Shown here piece after piece: positions 28,309 through 36,870 of a stretch of 64,000 nucleotides of DNA. The position numbers and the translations under genes were made by a program. Positions within the stretch are counted from its first letter, which is position 1. Each line of letters begins with the position of its first letter. The notes beneath the pieces are model-generated. The model worked only from the letters and a program-made list of their open reading frames with translations. It did no database searches and had not been told where the DNA came from. Source of the stretch: CAVRXT01 sp963725655 (GTDB taxonomy: Bacteria; Acidobacteriota; Terriglobia; Acidiferrales; UBA7541); the NCBI GenBank assembly GCA_963725655.1, contig CAVRYY010000002.1, positions 903,474-967,473 of the forward strand, read 5' to 3'.

Positions 28309-29208
28309 CTAACTCGTCTTCGCCGCACTCCGCTGCACAAACGTAGTCTCCGCCACGATCCCAAACGCCTCCAACACCCCCGCCTGCACCTTCTCGCACA
28401 CAGCGTTGATCTCATCCACACCGAGACTTGGTCCGGGGCTCACGCGATACCGCAACTCCCGCTGCCCCGCAGGAGTCTCCACGATCCGCAGGACCGCATC
28501 GGCAACCTCCTGAGCGTTCCCGGCCGATCCCGTGAGCGCCCCTCCGACCTTCGCTGGAATCTGCCTGGCCGCCCCATACGTATCCAAGCGAGCTTCGTCA
28601 GCTGCCATTACCATGTTGCCGAAAACCGCCGTCTGGTAAGCGCCCGGTTCAACAATCGTCGACTCAATCCCTTGCCCCGCCAATTCATAATGGTAGGCCT
28701 CCGCCAACGACTCCAGCGCGAACTTGCTTGCACAATAGAATCCCAGCGAAGGAGCCACCAGGCGCCCGGCGCCGCTGCTGACGTGTATCAGCAACCCGCT
28801 CCGTTGCCGCCGCATATACGGCAGTACCGCGCGATTCACGCGAACCGGCCCGAAAAAATTGGTATCCATAAGCTGCTGCGCTTGTTCGGTCGTCACCGCT
28901 TCCGCCAATCCCGTTAGCGCGTAGCCCGCGTTGTTGATGGCCACGTCAATCCGGCCCGACGGCTCCACGATGGTGCGCACCGCCTGCTCCACCGAAGCAT
29001 CATCGGTAACGTCCAGCTCCAGGACGTGCAGAGGCAGCGACTCTTTCTCCGCGAGGCTCCGAATCTCTGACGCGTTTTTGGCGTTTCGCCCCCCGGGGTC
29101 GCGCATGGTCGCGAAAACGGTGTGCCCGCGCCGCGCGAGCGTCTCCGCAAAAAGTCTGCCGAACCCAGTGCTCGCACCCGTGATCAGAACCACCTGTTTC
29201 GAATCCAT
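28309..29208 (-). CDS. Short-chain dehydrogenase/reductase
   Basis: The ATG at 29208 follows AGGAGG closely and gives 299 residues starting MDSKQVVLITGASTGFG, the Rossmann NAD(P)-binding glycine motif. VAINNAGYAL and the catalytic Tyr-x-x-x-Lys (YCASKFALE) identify a classical SDR. The C-terminal 60 residues (RYRVSPGPSLGVDEINAV) are longer than the core and resemble SDRs of the retinol-dehydrogenase-like group. The oxidised or reduced substrate is unknown. Its 3' end faces REP-like array 2. Confidence 0.92.
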   Translation of the reverse strand: MDSKQVVLITGASTGFGRLFAETLARRGHTVFATMRDPGGRNAKNASEIRSLAEKESLPLHVLELDVTDDASVEQAVRTIVEPSGRIDVAINNAGYALTGLAEAVTTEQAQQLMDTNFFGPVRVNRAVLPYMRRQRSGLLIHVSSGAGRLVAPSLGFYCASKFALESLAEAYHYELAGQGIESTIVEPGAYQTAVFGNMVMAADEARLDTYGAARQIPAKVGGALTGSAGNAQEVADAVLRIVETPAGQRELRYRVSPGPSLGVDEINAVCEKVQAGVLEAFGIVAETTFVQRSAAKTS

Positions 29209-29463
29209 AATTCCTCCTGTATCGACACCCATAGTTTGCGCACTCCACTGTACGTGCCCCACAGTGTACCCGCCATTAACGGAAAGTAAAATCTTGGAGC
29301 ACGACCGTCCTGGGCGCGCTGCCTTCATTCCACCGGTCGGAGACAGTCCGCGCATCGCCTCAGTAGTCTTCCGGACTTGATCCAGTACCAAACTCCACAG
29401 CAATCCATACTTCCACCCACCCTACCGCGATGCTACGCTCGCCACGAAAGGGAGGTAAATCAA

Positions 29464-30042
29464 ATGACTCAAGAATCCGTTCTTCCCCAAGGCCCCCGAT
29501 CCGCTCTCCCGCCGCGCCGCCGGACAGGTCAACCGCCCCCACCGTCCAGCCAAACAAAAGCCATGCTCATCAAACCGTCTCGCAGGCACTCCCGCAAATG
29601 CGCCGTTTGCCACCATCTCCAGCGCCACCTAATCGAATTTTTTTTCCTCCAGGGGGCCAGCCCTTCCGCCATCGCCGAATACTTCGAAATCCACGACCGC
29701 GGCACTATCTATCACCACGCACACGCCACCCACCTCTTTGAGGCTCGCCAGATATCCCATCACCACCGGCAGGCGAACAAATCGCCGACGAGATGGCATT
29801 TAGCCGAAAACGCAAACGCACCGAATTCAATCCCGACAACTGTAAGGATTAGAAAGGGGATCAGCCATCGGATGAATAAGTTACAAAATACCAATCGCGA
29901 CATTTCGCCAAATGTTAACCCGAGCCCCGTGGACCTGGTCGCAATCCCAAACGAACCGAATTTGAATCGCAACAACCGTAAGGATCAGAAACCGGATCAC
30001 TCATCGAATGAGCAACTTACAAAATCTGAATCGAGAACATGA
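29464..30042 (+). CDS. Cys/HTH-like small protein with repeat-derived tail
   Basis: The ATG at 29464 follows GGGAGG by eight bases and gives 192 residues. The middle (about 35-100) is the recognisable part: RKCAVCHHLQRHLIEFFFLQ and ASPSAIAEYFEIHDRGTIYHHAHATHLFE. This matches small acidobacterial proteins combining a CxxC knuckle with a helix-turn-helix-like segment, plausibly DNA binding. From about residue 115 the sequence is Asn/Lys/Pro-rich and is encoded by imperfect DNA repeats that are not in phase with codons. The original stop codon was probably lost, so the true conserved protein may be shorter. Confidence 0.6.
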   Translation: MTQESVLPQGPRSALPPRRRTGQPPPPSSQTKAMLIKPSRRHSRKCAVCHHLQRHLIEFFFLQGASPSAIAEYFEIHDRGTIYHHAHATHLFEARQISHHHRQANKSPTRWHLAENANAPNSIPTTVRIRKGISHRMNKLQNTNRDISPNVNPSPVDLVAIPNEPNLNRNNRKDQKPDHSSNEQLTKSESRT

Positions 30043-30120
30043 AAATCGCGGCAATTGGAGGGACAAGGCGATACATCAGCCAGCGAATGAATAAGTTACA
30101 AAGCTTGAATCGCAGCAATT
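29818..30120. repeat. Imperfect direct repeats, AT-richer
   Basis: Three related segments share GTAAGGAT-AGAAA--GGATCA, ATCG-ATGA-AA-TTACAAA and GAATCGC-CAA. The ATCG-ATGA motif is at about 29867, 30003 and 30082, so spacing is irregular (136 and 79 bases). The first two copies lie inside the preceding reading frame, the third beyond its stop. Confidence 0.65.
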
Positions 30121-30187
30121 TAAAAAAAACTTCATGCCGCGAAAAGTCGGCCGCCCGGATTCCCACCCAACCCGGGTTCAGGCAGCG

Positions 30188-30970
30188 CTAGCGGTGCTGC
30201 AGCCGGAGGGAGTTCCAGCTAGCGTCGGTGGTCCAGCCGCCGTCTACTGTCAGGGCGTGGCCGTTGATGAAAGGGCTCTGGGTTTCATCGGCTAGGAAAG
30301 CTATGGCGCGGGCGATGTCTTCGGGGCAGGCGAAGCGGGCCATGGGGATGCGGTCGATGATGTCTTGGTCGGAGTAGCTGCCGGCGGCTTGGTCCTTGTG
30401 GTCCATTTCGGTTTTTACCCAGCCGGGGCAGACCGCGTTTACCCGGACGCCGCGTCCGCCCCATTCGGCGGCCAGGGTGCGAGTGAGTCCGATCAGGCCG
30501 TGTTTCGAGGCGTTGTAGGCCGAGCGGTCAGCCACGCCTGCCAGGCCGGCGATGGACGCTACGTTGATGATGCTGCCGCGGCGCTGGGCTAGCATTTTTT
30601 GCCCGAACGCTTTGCAGAGGAAAAACGGCGCGACTAGATTTACCTCGAGCACGCGGCGAAACTGTTGGGCGGAGACGGATTCGGCGGGACAGATCAGGCT
30701 GATGCCTGCGTTGTTGACGAGCACGTCGACGCGGGAGTAACGCGCGGCTACTTCCGAAGCGAAGCGTGTGACGAACGCTTCGTCGGTGATGTCACCGCGA
30801 AATTCGTGGGCTTGCACGCCAAAGGCTGCGGCTTCGCGGCAGGTTTCGGCGCTGGAGTTCACGTCGGTCAAGGCCAGGGAGTATCCGAGTGCGGCGAGGG
30901 TGAGTGCGGTCTGCCGGCCGATTCCCTGGGCGGCTCCGGTAATGACGGCAACGCGATTTTCTGTGGGCAT
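30188..30970 (-). CDS. Short-chain dehydrogenase (FabG-like)
   Basis: This 260-residue classical SDR starts MPTENRVAVITGAAQGIG at the ATG at 30970; a longer frame adds ten unsupported residues. NNAGISLI, SIINVASIAGLAG, catalytic YNASKHGLIG and CPGWVKTEM are conserved, and the C-terminal ENDG-type end NGHALTVDGGW is typical of FabG/BDH-like oxidoreductases. It should use NAD(P). The gene is divergent from a MetE-like gene. Its codon usage has more G in third positions than genes at 0-29 kb, a trend shared with its neighbours up to about 35 kb. Confidence 0.93.
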   Translation of the reverse strand: MPTENRVAVITGAAQGIGRQTALTLAALGYSLALTDVNSSAETCREAAAFGVQAHEFRGDITDEAFVTRFASEVAARYSRVDVLVNNAGISLICPAESVSAQQFRRVLEVNLVAPFFLCKAFGQKMLAQRRGSIINVASIAGLAGVADRSAYNASKHGLIGLTRTLAAEWGGRGVRVNAVCPGWVKTEMDHKDQAAGSYSDQDIIDRIPMARFACPEDIARAIAFLADETQSPFINGHALTVDGGWTTDASWNSLRLQHR

Positions 30971-31228
30971 AGGTCCTGTCGGTTGCGCCCGGCCCGGCAC
31001 TAGCGTCGGCGGGCGCGTGGCGCAAATATTTTGGTGTCACTCTCTATTTTATTCGCTGCGGCATCGACCGGTCGAATGTATCACGTCCGTCGAGTAAATT
31101 TAATCGAGAGAGGCTGCGCCGGGGTCGAAGCGGGTCCCGATAGTCACGTCCTGTGATTGCGCGTAGTATGGCTGAGTTTGTTTGTATTTGAGCGCTTGAT
31201 GGAGTTGGCGGACGGGGAGGGGGATCGC

Positions 31229-32326
31229 GTGACTGCAGAATACCGAGCGGATCATGTGGGGAGTTTCCTGCGGCCGGCTGAGTTGCTCGAGGCTCGAGGC
31301 GCTGGGGACGCGCAGCGCGTGCACGATCTTGAGGATAGTCACATCCTGCGCGTCCTGGCGAAGCAGAAGGAATTGGGGTTTCAGGTTTTTACCGATGGCG
31401 AGCTGCGCCGGCGCAATTTCATGAGCGATTTCACTGACGCCGTCGAAGGCTTCGACATGGGCGATTCGGTGGCGCGCACGTGGAAAGCCGGCGAGGAAAA
31501 AGCGGCGCGCGAGAGCAGCGTGATGGGCGTAGTGACGGCCAAGCTGCGGGTGGTTCGGCCGCTCACCGGGCACGAGTTGGCGTTTTTGAAGAAGCACTCG
31601 CCGGGGGCGATCAAAATGACGCTGCCTAGCGCCACCCAGTTTCCGGCCATCGCGTTTAAGCGCGGCGTCACCGACAAAGTCTACGAGAATCACTCCGCGC
31701 TGTTGTGGGACATCGTGGCGATTATGAAAACGGAGTTGGCGCGGCTGTCGGCCGAGGGCGTGAAATACATTCAGATCGACGCGCCGCGCTATAGCTACTA
31801 TCTCGATCCGAAGTGGCGCGACTGGATTCGCGCGGAAATGAACGTCGAGCCCGACGCGTTGCTGGAGGATTCCATCCGCGCGGACAACGCGTGTTTTGAA
31901 GCGGCCCGCCGGCCCGGAGTAACGCTCGCGATTCACCTGTGCCGCGGCAACAATCGCAGCCACTGGTACGCGCAAGGCGGCTACGACGCTATCGCTGAGA
32001 AACTGTTTGGCAGTATGGCTGCCGACCGCTTTCTGCTCGAGTATGACGATGAACGCTCCGGTACGTTCGAGCCGCTTCGTTTCATCCCGAAGAACAAAAC
32101 GGTGGTGCTGGGACTGATTAGCTCGAAGCGTCCGCAGCTTGAAAGTGCCGCCGAACTGATGCAGCGGATCAACGAAGCGGCGAAATATTTCCCGCTCGAA
32201 AATCTCGCGCTCAGTCCGCAGTGCGGATTTGCGTCGACCATGGAAGGGAATCTGCTCACCGAGGATGAGCAGTGGGCCAAACTGCGGCTGGTGGCGGAAA
32301 CCGCGCGTCGCGTTTGGAGCGATTAG
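31229..32326 (+). CDS. MetE C-terminal-domain protein (YxjG/YxjH-like methyltransferase)
   Basis: The GTG at 31229 has GGAGGGGG about eight bases upstream and gives 365 residues starting VTAEYRADHVGSFLRP, the usual N-terminus of stand-alone cobalamin-independent methionine-synthase-like proteins. Zinc ligands are represented by HLCRGNN and by the Cys of LSPQCGF near the C-terminus; QIDAPRYSYY and TDGELRRRNFMSD are other conserved parts. It lacks the MetE N-terminal folate domain, so it probably transfers a methyl group from a donor other than methyltetrahydrofolate triglutamate, or salvages methylated thiols. It ends ten bases before the convergent permease gene. Confidence 0.88.
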   Translation: MTAEYRADHVGSFLRPAELLEARGAGDAQRVHDLEDSHILRVLAKQKELGFQVFTDGELRRRNFMSDFTDAVEGFDMGDSVARTWKAGEEKAARESSVMGVVTAKLRVVRPLTGHELAFLKKHSPGAIKMTLPSATQFPAIAFKRGVTDKVYENHSALLWDIVAIMKTELARLSAEGVKYIQIDAPRYSYYLDPKWRDWIRAEMNVEPDALLEDSIRADNACFEAARRPGVTLAIHLCRGNNRSHWYAQGGYDAIAEKLFGSMAADRFLLEYDDERSGTFEPLRFIPKNKTVVLGLISSKRPQLESAAELMQRINEAAKYFPLENLALSPQCGFASTMEGNLLTEDEQWAKLRLVAETARRVWSD

Positions 32327-32336
32327 ACCGCTGAGG

Positions 32337-34982
32337 CTACTCCGCGCGCAGCGTTTCTACCGGATCGAGCGACGCGGCGCGGCGTGCAGGAATGTAACTC
32401 GCTAACAGCGCGGCGGTGGCCAGAGTTGCGGCGACGGCGGCGAGCGTCGATGCGTCCCAAGAGGGAACGCCAAAGAGTAGGCCGCGCATCAGGCTGGCTG
32501 CGGCGACGGCGCACACCAGTCCGATGACGATGCCAGCTATCGCCAACCGTCCGGCTTCGGTGAGCACGAGTTGATACACGGCGCCGCGCTGCGCGCCAAG
32601 GGTCAGGCGAATGGCAATCTCGCGGGTCCGCTGGCTCACCGAATACGCGACCACCCCGTACAGCCCGACCACACTCAGCAGAAACGCCAACGCGGCAAAG
32701 CCTCCGACCAGCCACGCGGAGGAGCGGTGGAGATACGCGGTAGGGGAGTCGGCGATTCGCGAAGCCATGGTCGATTCGTCGAGGGTGCCGAGGTTGGAAG
32801 CGGTTTGATGGATGGTGGCGACCAGGGTGGGCAGCACCGACTGTTCGGACTGCGAGGTGCGCGCCACAACGTACACGAAATTATCGGGGTCCTGGTAGAA
32901 GGGATAGTAGACAGCGGGCCATAGCGGCTCATCGAGCGAGCCTTCGCGAATATCGTCGACCACTCCGATAATTTCCTTAAGAGTTTGCGGGGTGAGTGAG
33001 ATGTCGCCGAACTTCTTGCCGATGGGATCTTCACCCGCGAAATATTTTCTGGCGAGGGTTCGATTGATCACCACTACCTTGGGTTTGGAGGCATCGTCCC
33101 CATCGGTGAAGAAGCGGCCGCTGATCAGCTTTGCCTGGAGGGTGGCCAGATAGTTGGGAGTCACATCGCGCATGTCGACCTCGATGTGCTTGCCGTCGTA
33201 GGGGCGGCCCACAAAACGGATCCAGTCGGTGTAGCCATTGCCTTGTAGGGGCAAGCGGCTGGTGATGGCGGCGGATTTCACGCCGGGAATGAGCGATACG
33301 TTAGCGAGCAACTTGCGCGCCAGAGTGTTGATGTCTTCATCCTTGGGGTAGCTCGCGTCGGGTGCGTCGACTTCCAAGGTAGCCAGGTGGTCGGTGCGGA
33401 AGGCGGGATCCACGTTGAGAAGGCGATGCAGGCTTTTGCCGAGCAGTCCGGCGCCGACTAACAAAACGATGGCCACCGCCAACTCGACTACCACCAGGTT
33501 GGACCCGAAGCGGCGCCACAGAGTTCCGGCGGACGTGCGGCCACCTTCCGCCAATCCTTCGCGCAGTTGCGAGAAGGATAGCCGCCAAGTGGGGATGACG
33601 GAAAACAGCACCGAGGCCAGCAGCGCGATGGAACATGCGAAGACCCCCACGTGGAGACTCAAACCGATTCCTCGCAGATACGGCATGCCGGTGAGCATGT
33701 CCGCGGGAATCAGTTTCAGAAGAAGTTCGATGGTCCACTTGGCCGCCAGCAGGCCCAGCGCGCTGCCAATGATGACCAGCAAGAATCCTTCGGTGGCGAA
33801 TTGACGGATCAGCCTGGCGGACGACGCGCCGAGCGCGCCGCGCACGGAGATCTCGCGCTTGCGGCTCTCGGAGCGCACCAACAGAAGGCTGGTGACGTTG
33901 ACGCAGGAAATCAGCAGCAGCAAACCGGCGCCGCCGAGGGTGACCAGCAGAATCGGGCGAATGTCTCCAACGATCGCCGCGGTCAGCGGCATCACGCTGG
34001 CGCCCTGACTGCGATTGGAATCGGGATACTGGGTCTCGAGCTGCCCGGCGATCGATTGCATGGCGGCCAGCGCGGTGGGCACCGAGACGCCGTCCTTGAG
34101 GCGGGCGAGGCCGACGAGGTCGTGGCAGCTTCGCCGCAGGTGGCATGGGGTGGTGGTCGGGATGGGAGTCCAAAATTGCGTCTGCGCGCGGGGCGCGAAA
34201 CAAAAATCGCGCGGGAGTACGCCGATAACGGAGTACAAAACTCCGCTGAGCGTGACTGGCTGGCCGATCACGTCCGGCCTTGACCCGAACCACTTCTGCC
34301 ATGCGGCGTAAGCCAGGATCACCGTCTGCGGCGCGGCCGACATGCCTTCGCCGGCACGGAAATCCCGTCCCATCGCCGGGGCCACACCGAGAGTGTGAAA
34401 AAATCCATCGCTCACCTGCGCGCCAGGGGCTGGTTCCGCGCCGGAGGCGGTGCCCACCAGAAAACCGGTGCTGGTGACGACGTCGAGAGAGGAGAAGACG
34501 GTGTTGAGTCTCTTCCAATCGAGGTAGTCCTGATAGGAAAGGTTGGCGCGGGGAATCATCGGAGCGCTTTCGGTGGCTTCCACCAGGCGGTTGGGGTTGG
34601 GGTAGGGCAGGGGCTTGATGAGCGCGGCGTCGACGAAGGCGAACATGGCCACGCTGGCGCTCATTCCCACCGCCAGCATGCACACCGCGGTGCACGTGAA
34701 TCCGGGATTCTTGCGCAACTGGCGCAGGGCAAAGCGAAAGTCCTGGAGCACGCTCTCCCAGCGGAATTCCACAACTTCATGGGTGCGCTCTTTCAGCCGG
34801 GTGGCGTTGCCGAATTGGCGGCTGGCGGCGCGATGCGCGGATTCCGGGGGCATTCCGTCGTTGCGCAGATCGTTTTCCGTTTGCTCGCGATGGAAAGCCA
34901 TTTCTTCGTCGAGCTCGCTGCTGAATTTGTCGCGGCGAATGAGCAGAGAGAGTTTGCGAAAGAAGCGAACGATGGAGTCCAT
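32337..34982 (-). CDS. ADOP-family permease (MacB/FtsX-like)
   Basis: This 881-residue protein has the full architecture of the acidobacterial duplicated orphan permease family. It has a cytoplasmic N-terminal lead (ELDEEMAFHREQTENDLR, ASRQFGNATRLKERTHE), then a membrane segment before a MacB-like periplasmic domain. An FtsX domain (LLVTLGGAGLLLLISCVNV), a second periplasmic domain and a second FtsX domain (AALAFLLSVVGLYGVVAYS) follow, ending LDPVETLRAE. No ATPase gene is next to it, as expected for these orphan permeases. A PadR regulator lies 19 bases upstream on the same strand. Confidence 0.95.
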   Translation of the reverse strand: MDSIVRFFRKLSLLIRRDKFSSELDEEMAFHREQTENDLRNDGMPPESAHRAASRQFGNATRLKERTHEVVEFRWESVLQDFRFALRQLRKNPGFTCTAVCMLAVGMSASVAMFAFVDAALIKPLPYPNPNRLVEATESAPMIPRANLSYQDYLDWKRLNTVFSSLDVVTSTGFLVGTASGAEPAPGAQVSDGFFHTLGVAPAMGRDFRAGEGMSAAPQTVILAYAAWQKWFGSRPDVIGQPVTLSGVLYSVIGVLPRDFCFAPRAQTQFWTPIPTTTPCHLRRSCHDLVGLARLKDGVSVPTALAAMQSIAGQLETQYPDSNRSQGASVMPLTAAIVGDIRPILLVTLGGAGLLLLISCVNVTSLLLVRSESRKREISVRGALGASSARLIRQFATEGFLLVIIGSALGLLAAKWTIELLLKLIPADMLTGMPYLRGIGLSLHVGVFACSIALLASVLFSVIPTWRLSFSQLREGLAEGGRTSAGTLWRRFGSNLVVVELAVAIVLLVGAGLLGKSLHRLLNVDPAFRTDHLATLEVDAPDASYPKDEDINTLARKLLANVSLIPGVKSAAITSRLPLQGNGYTDWIRFVGRPYDGKHIEVDMRDVTPNYLATLQAKLISGRFFTDGDDASKPKVVVINRTLARKYFAGEDPIGKKFGDISLTPQTLKEIIGVVDDIREGSLDEPLWPAVYYPFYQDPDNFVYVVARTSQSEQSVLPTLVATIHQTASNLGTLDESTMASRIADSPTAYLHRSSAWLVGGFAALAFLLSVVGLYGVVAYSVSQRTREIAIRLTLGAQRGAVYQLVLTEAGRLAIAGIVIGLVCAVAAASLMRGLLFGVPSWDASTLAAVAATLATAALLASYIPARRAASLDPVETLRAE

Positions 34983-35001
34983 GGCGGTCGAGTCCTTGTC
35001 C

Positions 35002-35334
35002 TTAGGCGCGCTGCAGCACGGCGCTGATGGCGGTGATCATTTGCTCGAATTGGGAGACTTCGGCGCCCAGCTGTTTGCGGCCGGCGGGCGTTAACGTGTA
35101 GAAACGGGCGCGGCGGTTGGTTTCGGTCTTCTTCCATTCGCCTTTCACCCAGCCTTGCAGCAGCAAGCGCTGCAAGGCGGGATAGAGGGAGCCCTCTTCG
35201 ACGGTGAGGACGTCGCCGGAGAGGCGCTTGAGTGCGAGGGCGATGCCGTATCCGTGCTGAGGAGCGCGGGTGAGCATTTTGAGGATAAGCATGTCCAGGG
35301 TACCGGGCAAAAGGTCAGGTTTGTGGGTCGGCAT
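35002..35334 (-). CDS. PadR-family transcriptional regulator
   Basis: This 110-residue protein is a typical PadR: PGTLDMLILKMLTRAPQHGYGIALAL forms the start of the winged helix, VEEGSLYPALQRLLLQGWV the recognition region, and YTLTPAGRKQLGAEV the wing and dimer helix. PadR-ADOP pairs are a hallmark of Acidobacteriota. The regulator precedes the permease on the same strand and very likely represses the operon, binding an inverted repeat just upstream of its own start. Confidence 0.95.
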   Translation of the reverse strand: MPTHKPDLLPGTLDMLILKMLTRAPQHGYGIALALKRLSGDVLTVEEGSLYPALQRLLLQGWVKGEWKKTETNRRARFYTLTPAGRKQLGAEVSQFEQMITAISAVLQRA

Positions 35335-35348
35335 GGGATATACATAGT

Positions 35349-35362
35349 CTATCTATGGATAG
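35349..35362. promoter_or_regulatory. Candidate PadR operator
   Basis: CTATC TATG GATAG is an inverted repeat 15-28 bases upstream of the PadR start codon. It lies in a short AT-rich patch (ACATAGTCTATCTATGGATA) that probably holds the promoter. PadR repressors often bind such TA-rich dyads in their own promoters. Confidence 0.5.
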
Positions 35363-35564
35363 GATGTCAAGGGCAACGAAAAATACGGTCTCCGAATTCG
35401 TAGATCACGCAGGGCACTGATTGAGCAGGACGGTTCGATGGTGTTACTCTGCGGGCGCCAAGAGACCTTTTGGCCGCAGTCGACGATCCGGCCCTCGAAG
35501 AGCAGTCTAAAATCAACCGCAACACCAAGCGCAAACAATCAGAGCTGCGTAAAAGGAGAACACC

Positions 35565-36788
35565 ATGAGCGAAGCAAGTGGCACACAACGAGGCAGCGAG
35601 CAGGCCGATGCGATTCGTGCGTTTCATGCGAACGTTACGGAGGCGGAGCTGACCGAATTACGCAGGCGCATCCACGCAACCAACTGGCCGGAGCGAGAAA
35701 CGGTTACCGATGCAACGCAAGGAGTGCAGCTGGCGACGACCCAGGCGCTGGCGCGCTATTGGGCCACCGAGTATGACTGGCGGAAGATCGAAGCGAAACT
35801 GAACGCGCTGCCGCAGTTCATCACCGAGATCGACGGGCTGGACATTCACTTCATTCACGTCCGTTCCCAACACGAAAATGCGTTGCCGCTGATCGTTACC
35901 CACGGATGGCCCGGCTCGATCATCGAACAGATGAAGATCATCGATCCGCTGGCCAATCCCACGGCGCATGGCGGCAGCGCCTCGGATGCGTTCCACCTGG
36001 TAATTCCGTCCATGCCGGGTTACGGGTACTCTGGCAAACCGACGACTGCGGGGTGGGATGTAGCGCGTATCGCGCGTGCGTGGGTGGTACTGATGAAGCG
36101 ACTCGGGTATACGAAATTCGTGGCGCAAGGCGGCGATTGGGGCGCACTGATCACCGAACAGATGGGCGTGGATGCGCCTGCGGAGTTGCTCGGCATTCAC
36201 ACCAACATGCCGGGCATCTTTCCAGCCGAGATTGACAAGGCGGCTTTTTCCGGCGCGCCGGCGCCATCGGATCTCTCCGCCGATGAGAAGGTGGCGTACG
36301 AGCGGTTGCAGTTCGTATATCAAAAGGGAATTGCGTACGGTTTCCAGATGGGGCTGCGGCCGCAGACATTGTACGGAATCGCGGACTCACCGGTCGGCTT
36401 GGCGGCTTATTTTCTGGATCATGACGCGCGCAGCTACGAGCTGATCGCACGCGTCTTTGAGGGAAAGTCCGAAGGCCTGACGCGCGACGACATCCTCGAC
36501 AACATCACGATCACCTGGTTGACGAACACGGCGCTTTCTGGGGCCCGTCTCTATTGGGAGAATTGGGGCAAACTCGGGTATTTCAATGCCAAAGGCGTCT
36601 CCATCCCGGTGGCGGTGAGCGTGTTCCCGGACGAACTCTATCCAGCACCGCGGAGTTGGGCAGAACGGGCGTTTCCCAAACTGATCCATTTCAACAAGGT
36701 CGCCAAAGGTGGACACTTTGCCGCGTGGGAACAACCGCAACTGCTTTCCGAAGAACTGCGCGTGGGGTTCCGATCACTGCGGTCCTAG
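35565..36788 (+). CDS. Epoxide hydrolase (EHN + alpha/beta hydrolase)
   Basis: The 407-residue enzyme starts after AAAGGAGAACACC. Residues about 15-125 are the epoxide-hydrolase N-terminal domain (IRAFHANVTEAELTELRRRI), followed by the hydrolase fold with oxyanion motif HGWPGS, nucleophile Asp191 in QGGDWGALI, and catalytic His384 in GGHFAAWEQ. SMPGYGYSG and the paired lid tyrosine region are also family features. No signal peptide is seen, so it acts in the cytoplasm, opening epoxides to diols. Physiological substrate is unknown. Confidence 0.94.
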   Translation: MSEASGTQRGSEQADAIRAFHANVTEAELTELRRRIHATNWPERETVTDATQGVQLATTQALARYWATEYDWRKIEAKLNALPQFITEIDGLDIHFIHVRSQHENALPLIVTHGWPGSIIEQMKIIDPLANPTAHGGSASDAFHLVIPSMPGYGYSGKPTTAGWDVARIARAWVVLMKRLGYTKFVAQGGDWGALITEQMGVDAPAELLGIHTNMPGIFPAEIDKAAFSGAPAPSDLSADEKVAYERLQFVYQKGIAYGFQMGLRPQTLYGIADSPVGLAAYFLDHDARSYELIARVFEGKSEGLTRDDILDNITITWLTNTALSGARLYWENWGKLGYFNAKGVSIPVAVSVFPDELYPAPRSWAERAFPKLIHFNKVAKGGHFAAWEQPQLLSEELRVGFRSLRS

Positions 36789-36870
36789 CTGTTGGCAAAG
36801 TCGGCAGGAGAGCCTCGATGCTAGAGGCTCTCCGGTTTGACTGATCGCAGGTATTCTTTCGGGTTGGAGT

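Noticed and set aside
27400..28312. Short open frames across REP-like array 2
   Set aside because: They repeat the same translated text (GGAPFALKGA-like) because the DNA is repeated, and have no ribosome-binding sites.
33337..34695. 452-residue minus-strand open frame
   Set aside because: It is the shifted frame of the ADOP permease gene and is very rich in Arg, His and Pro.
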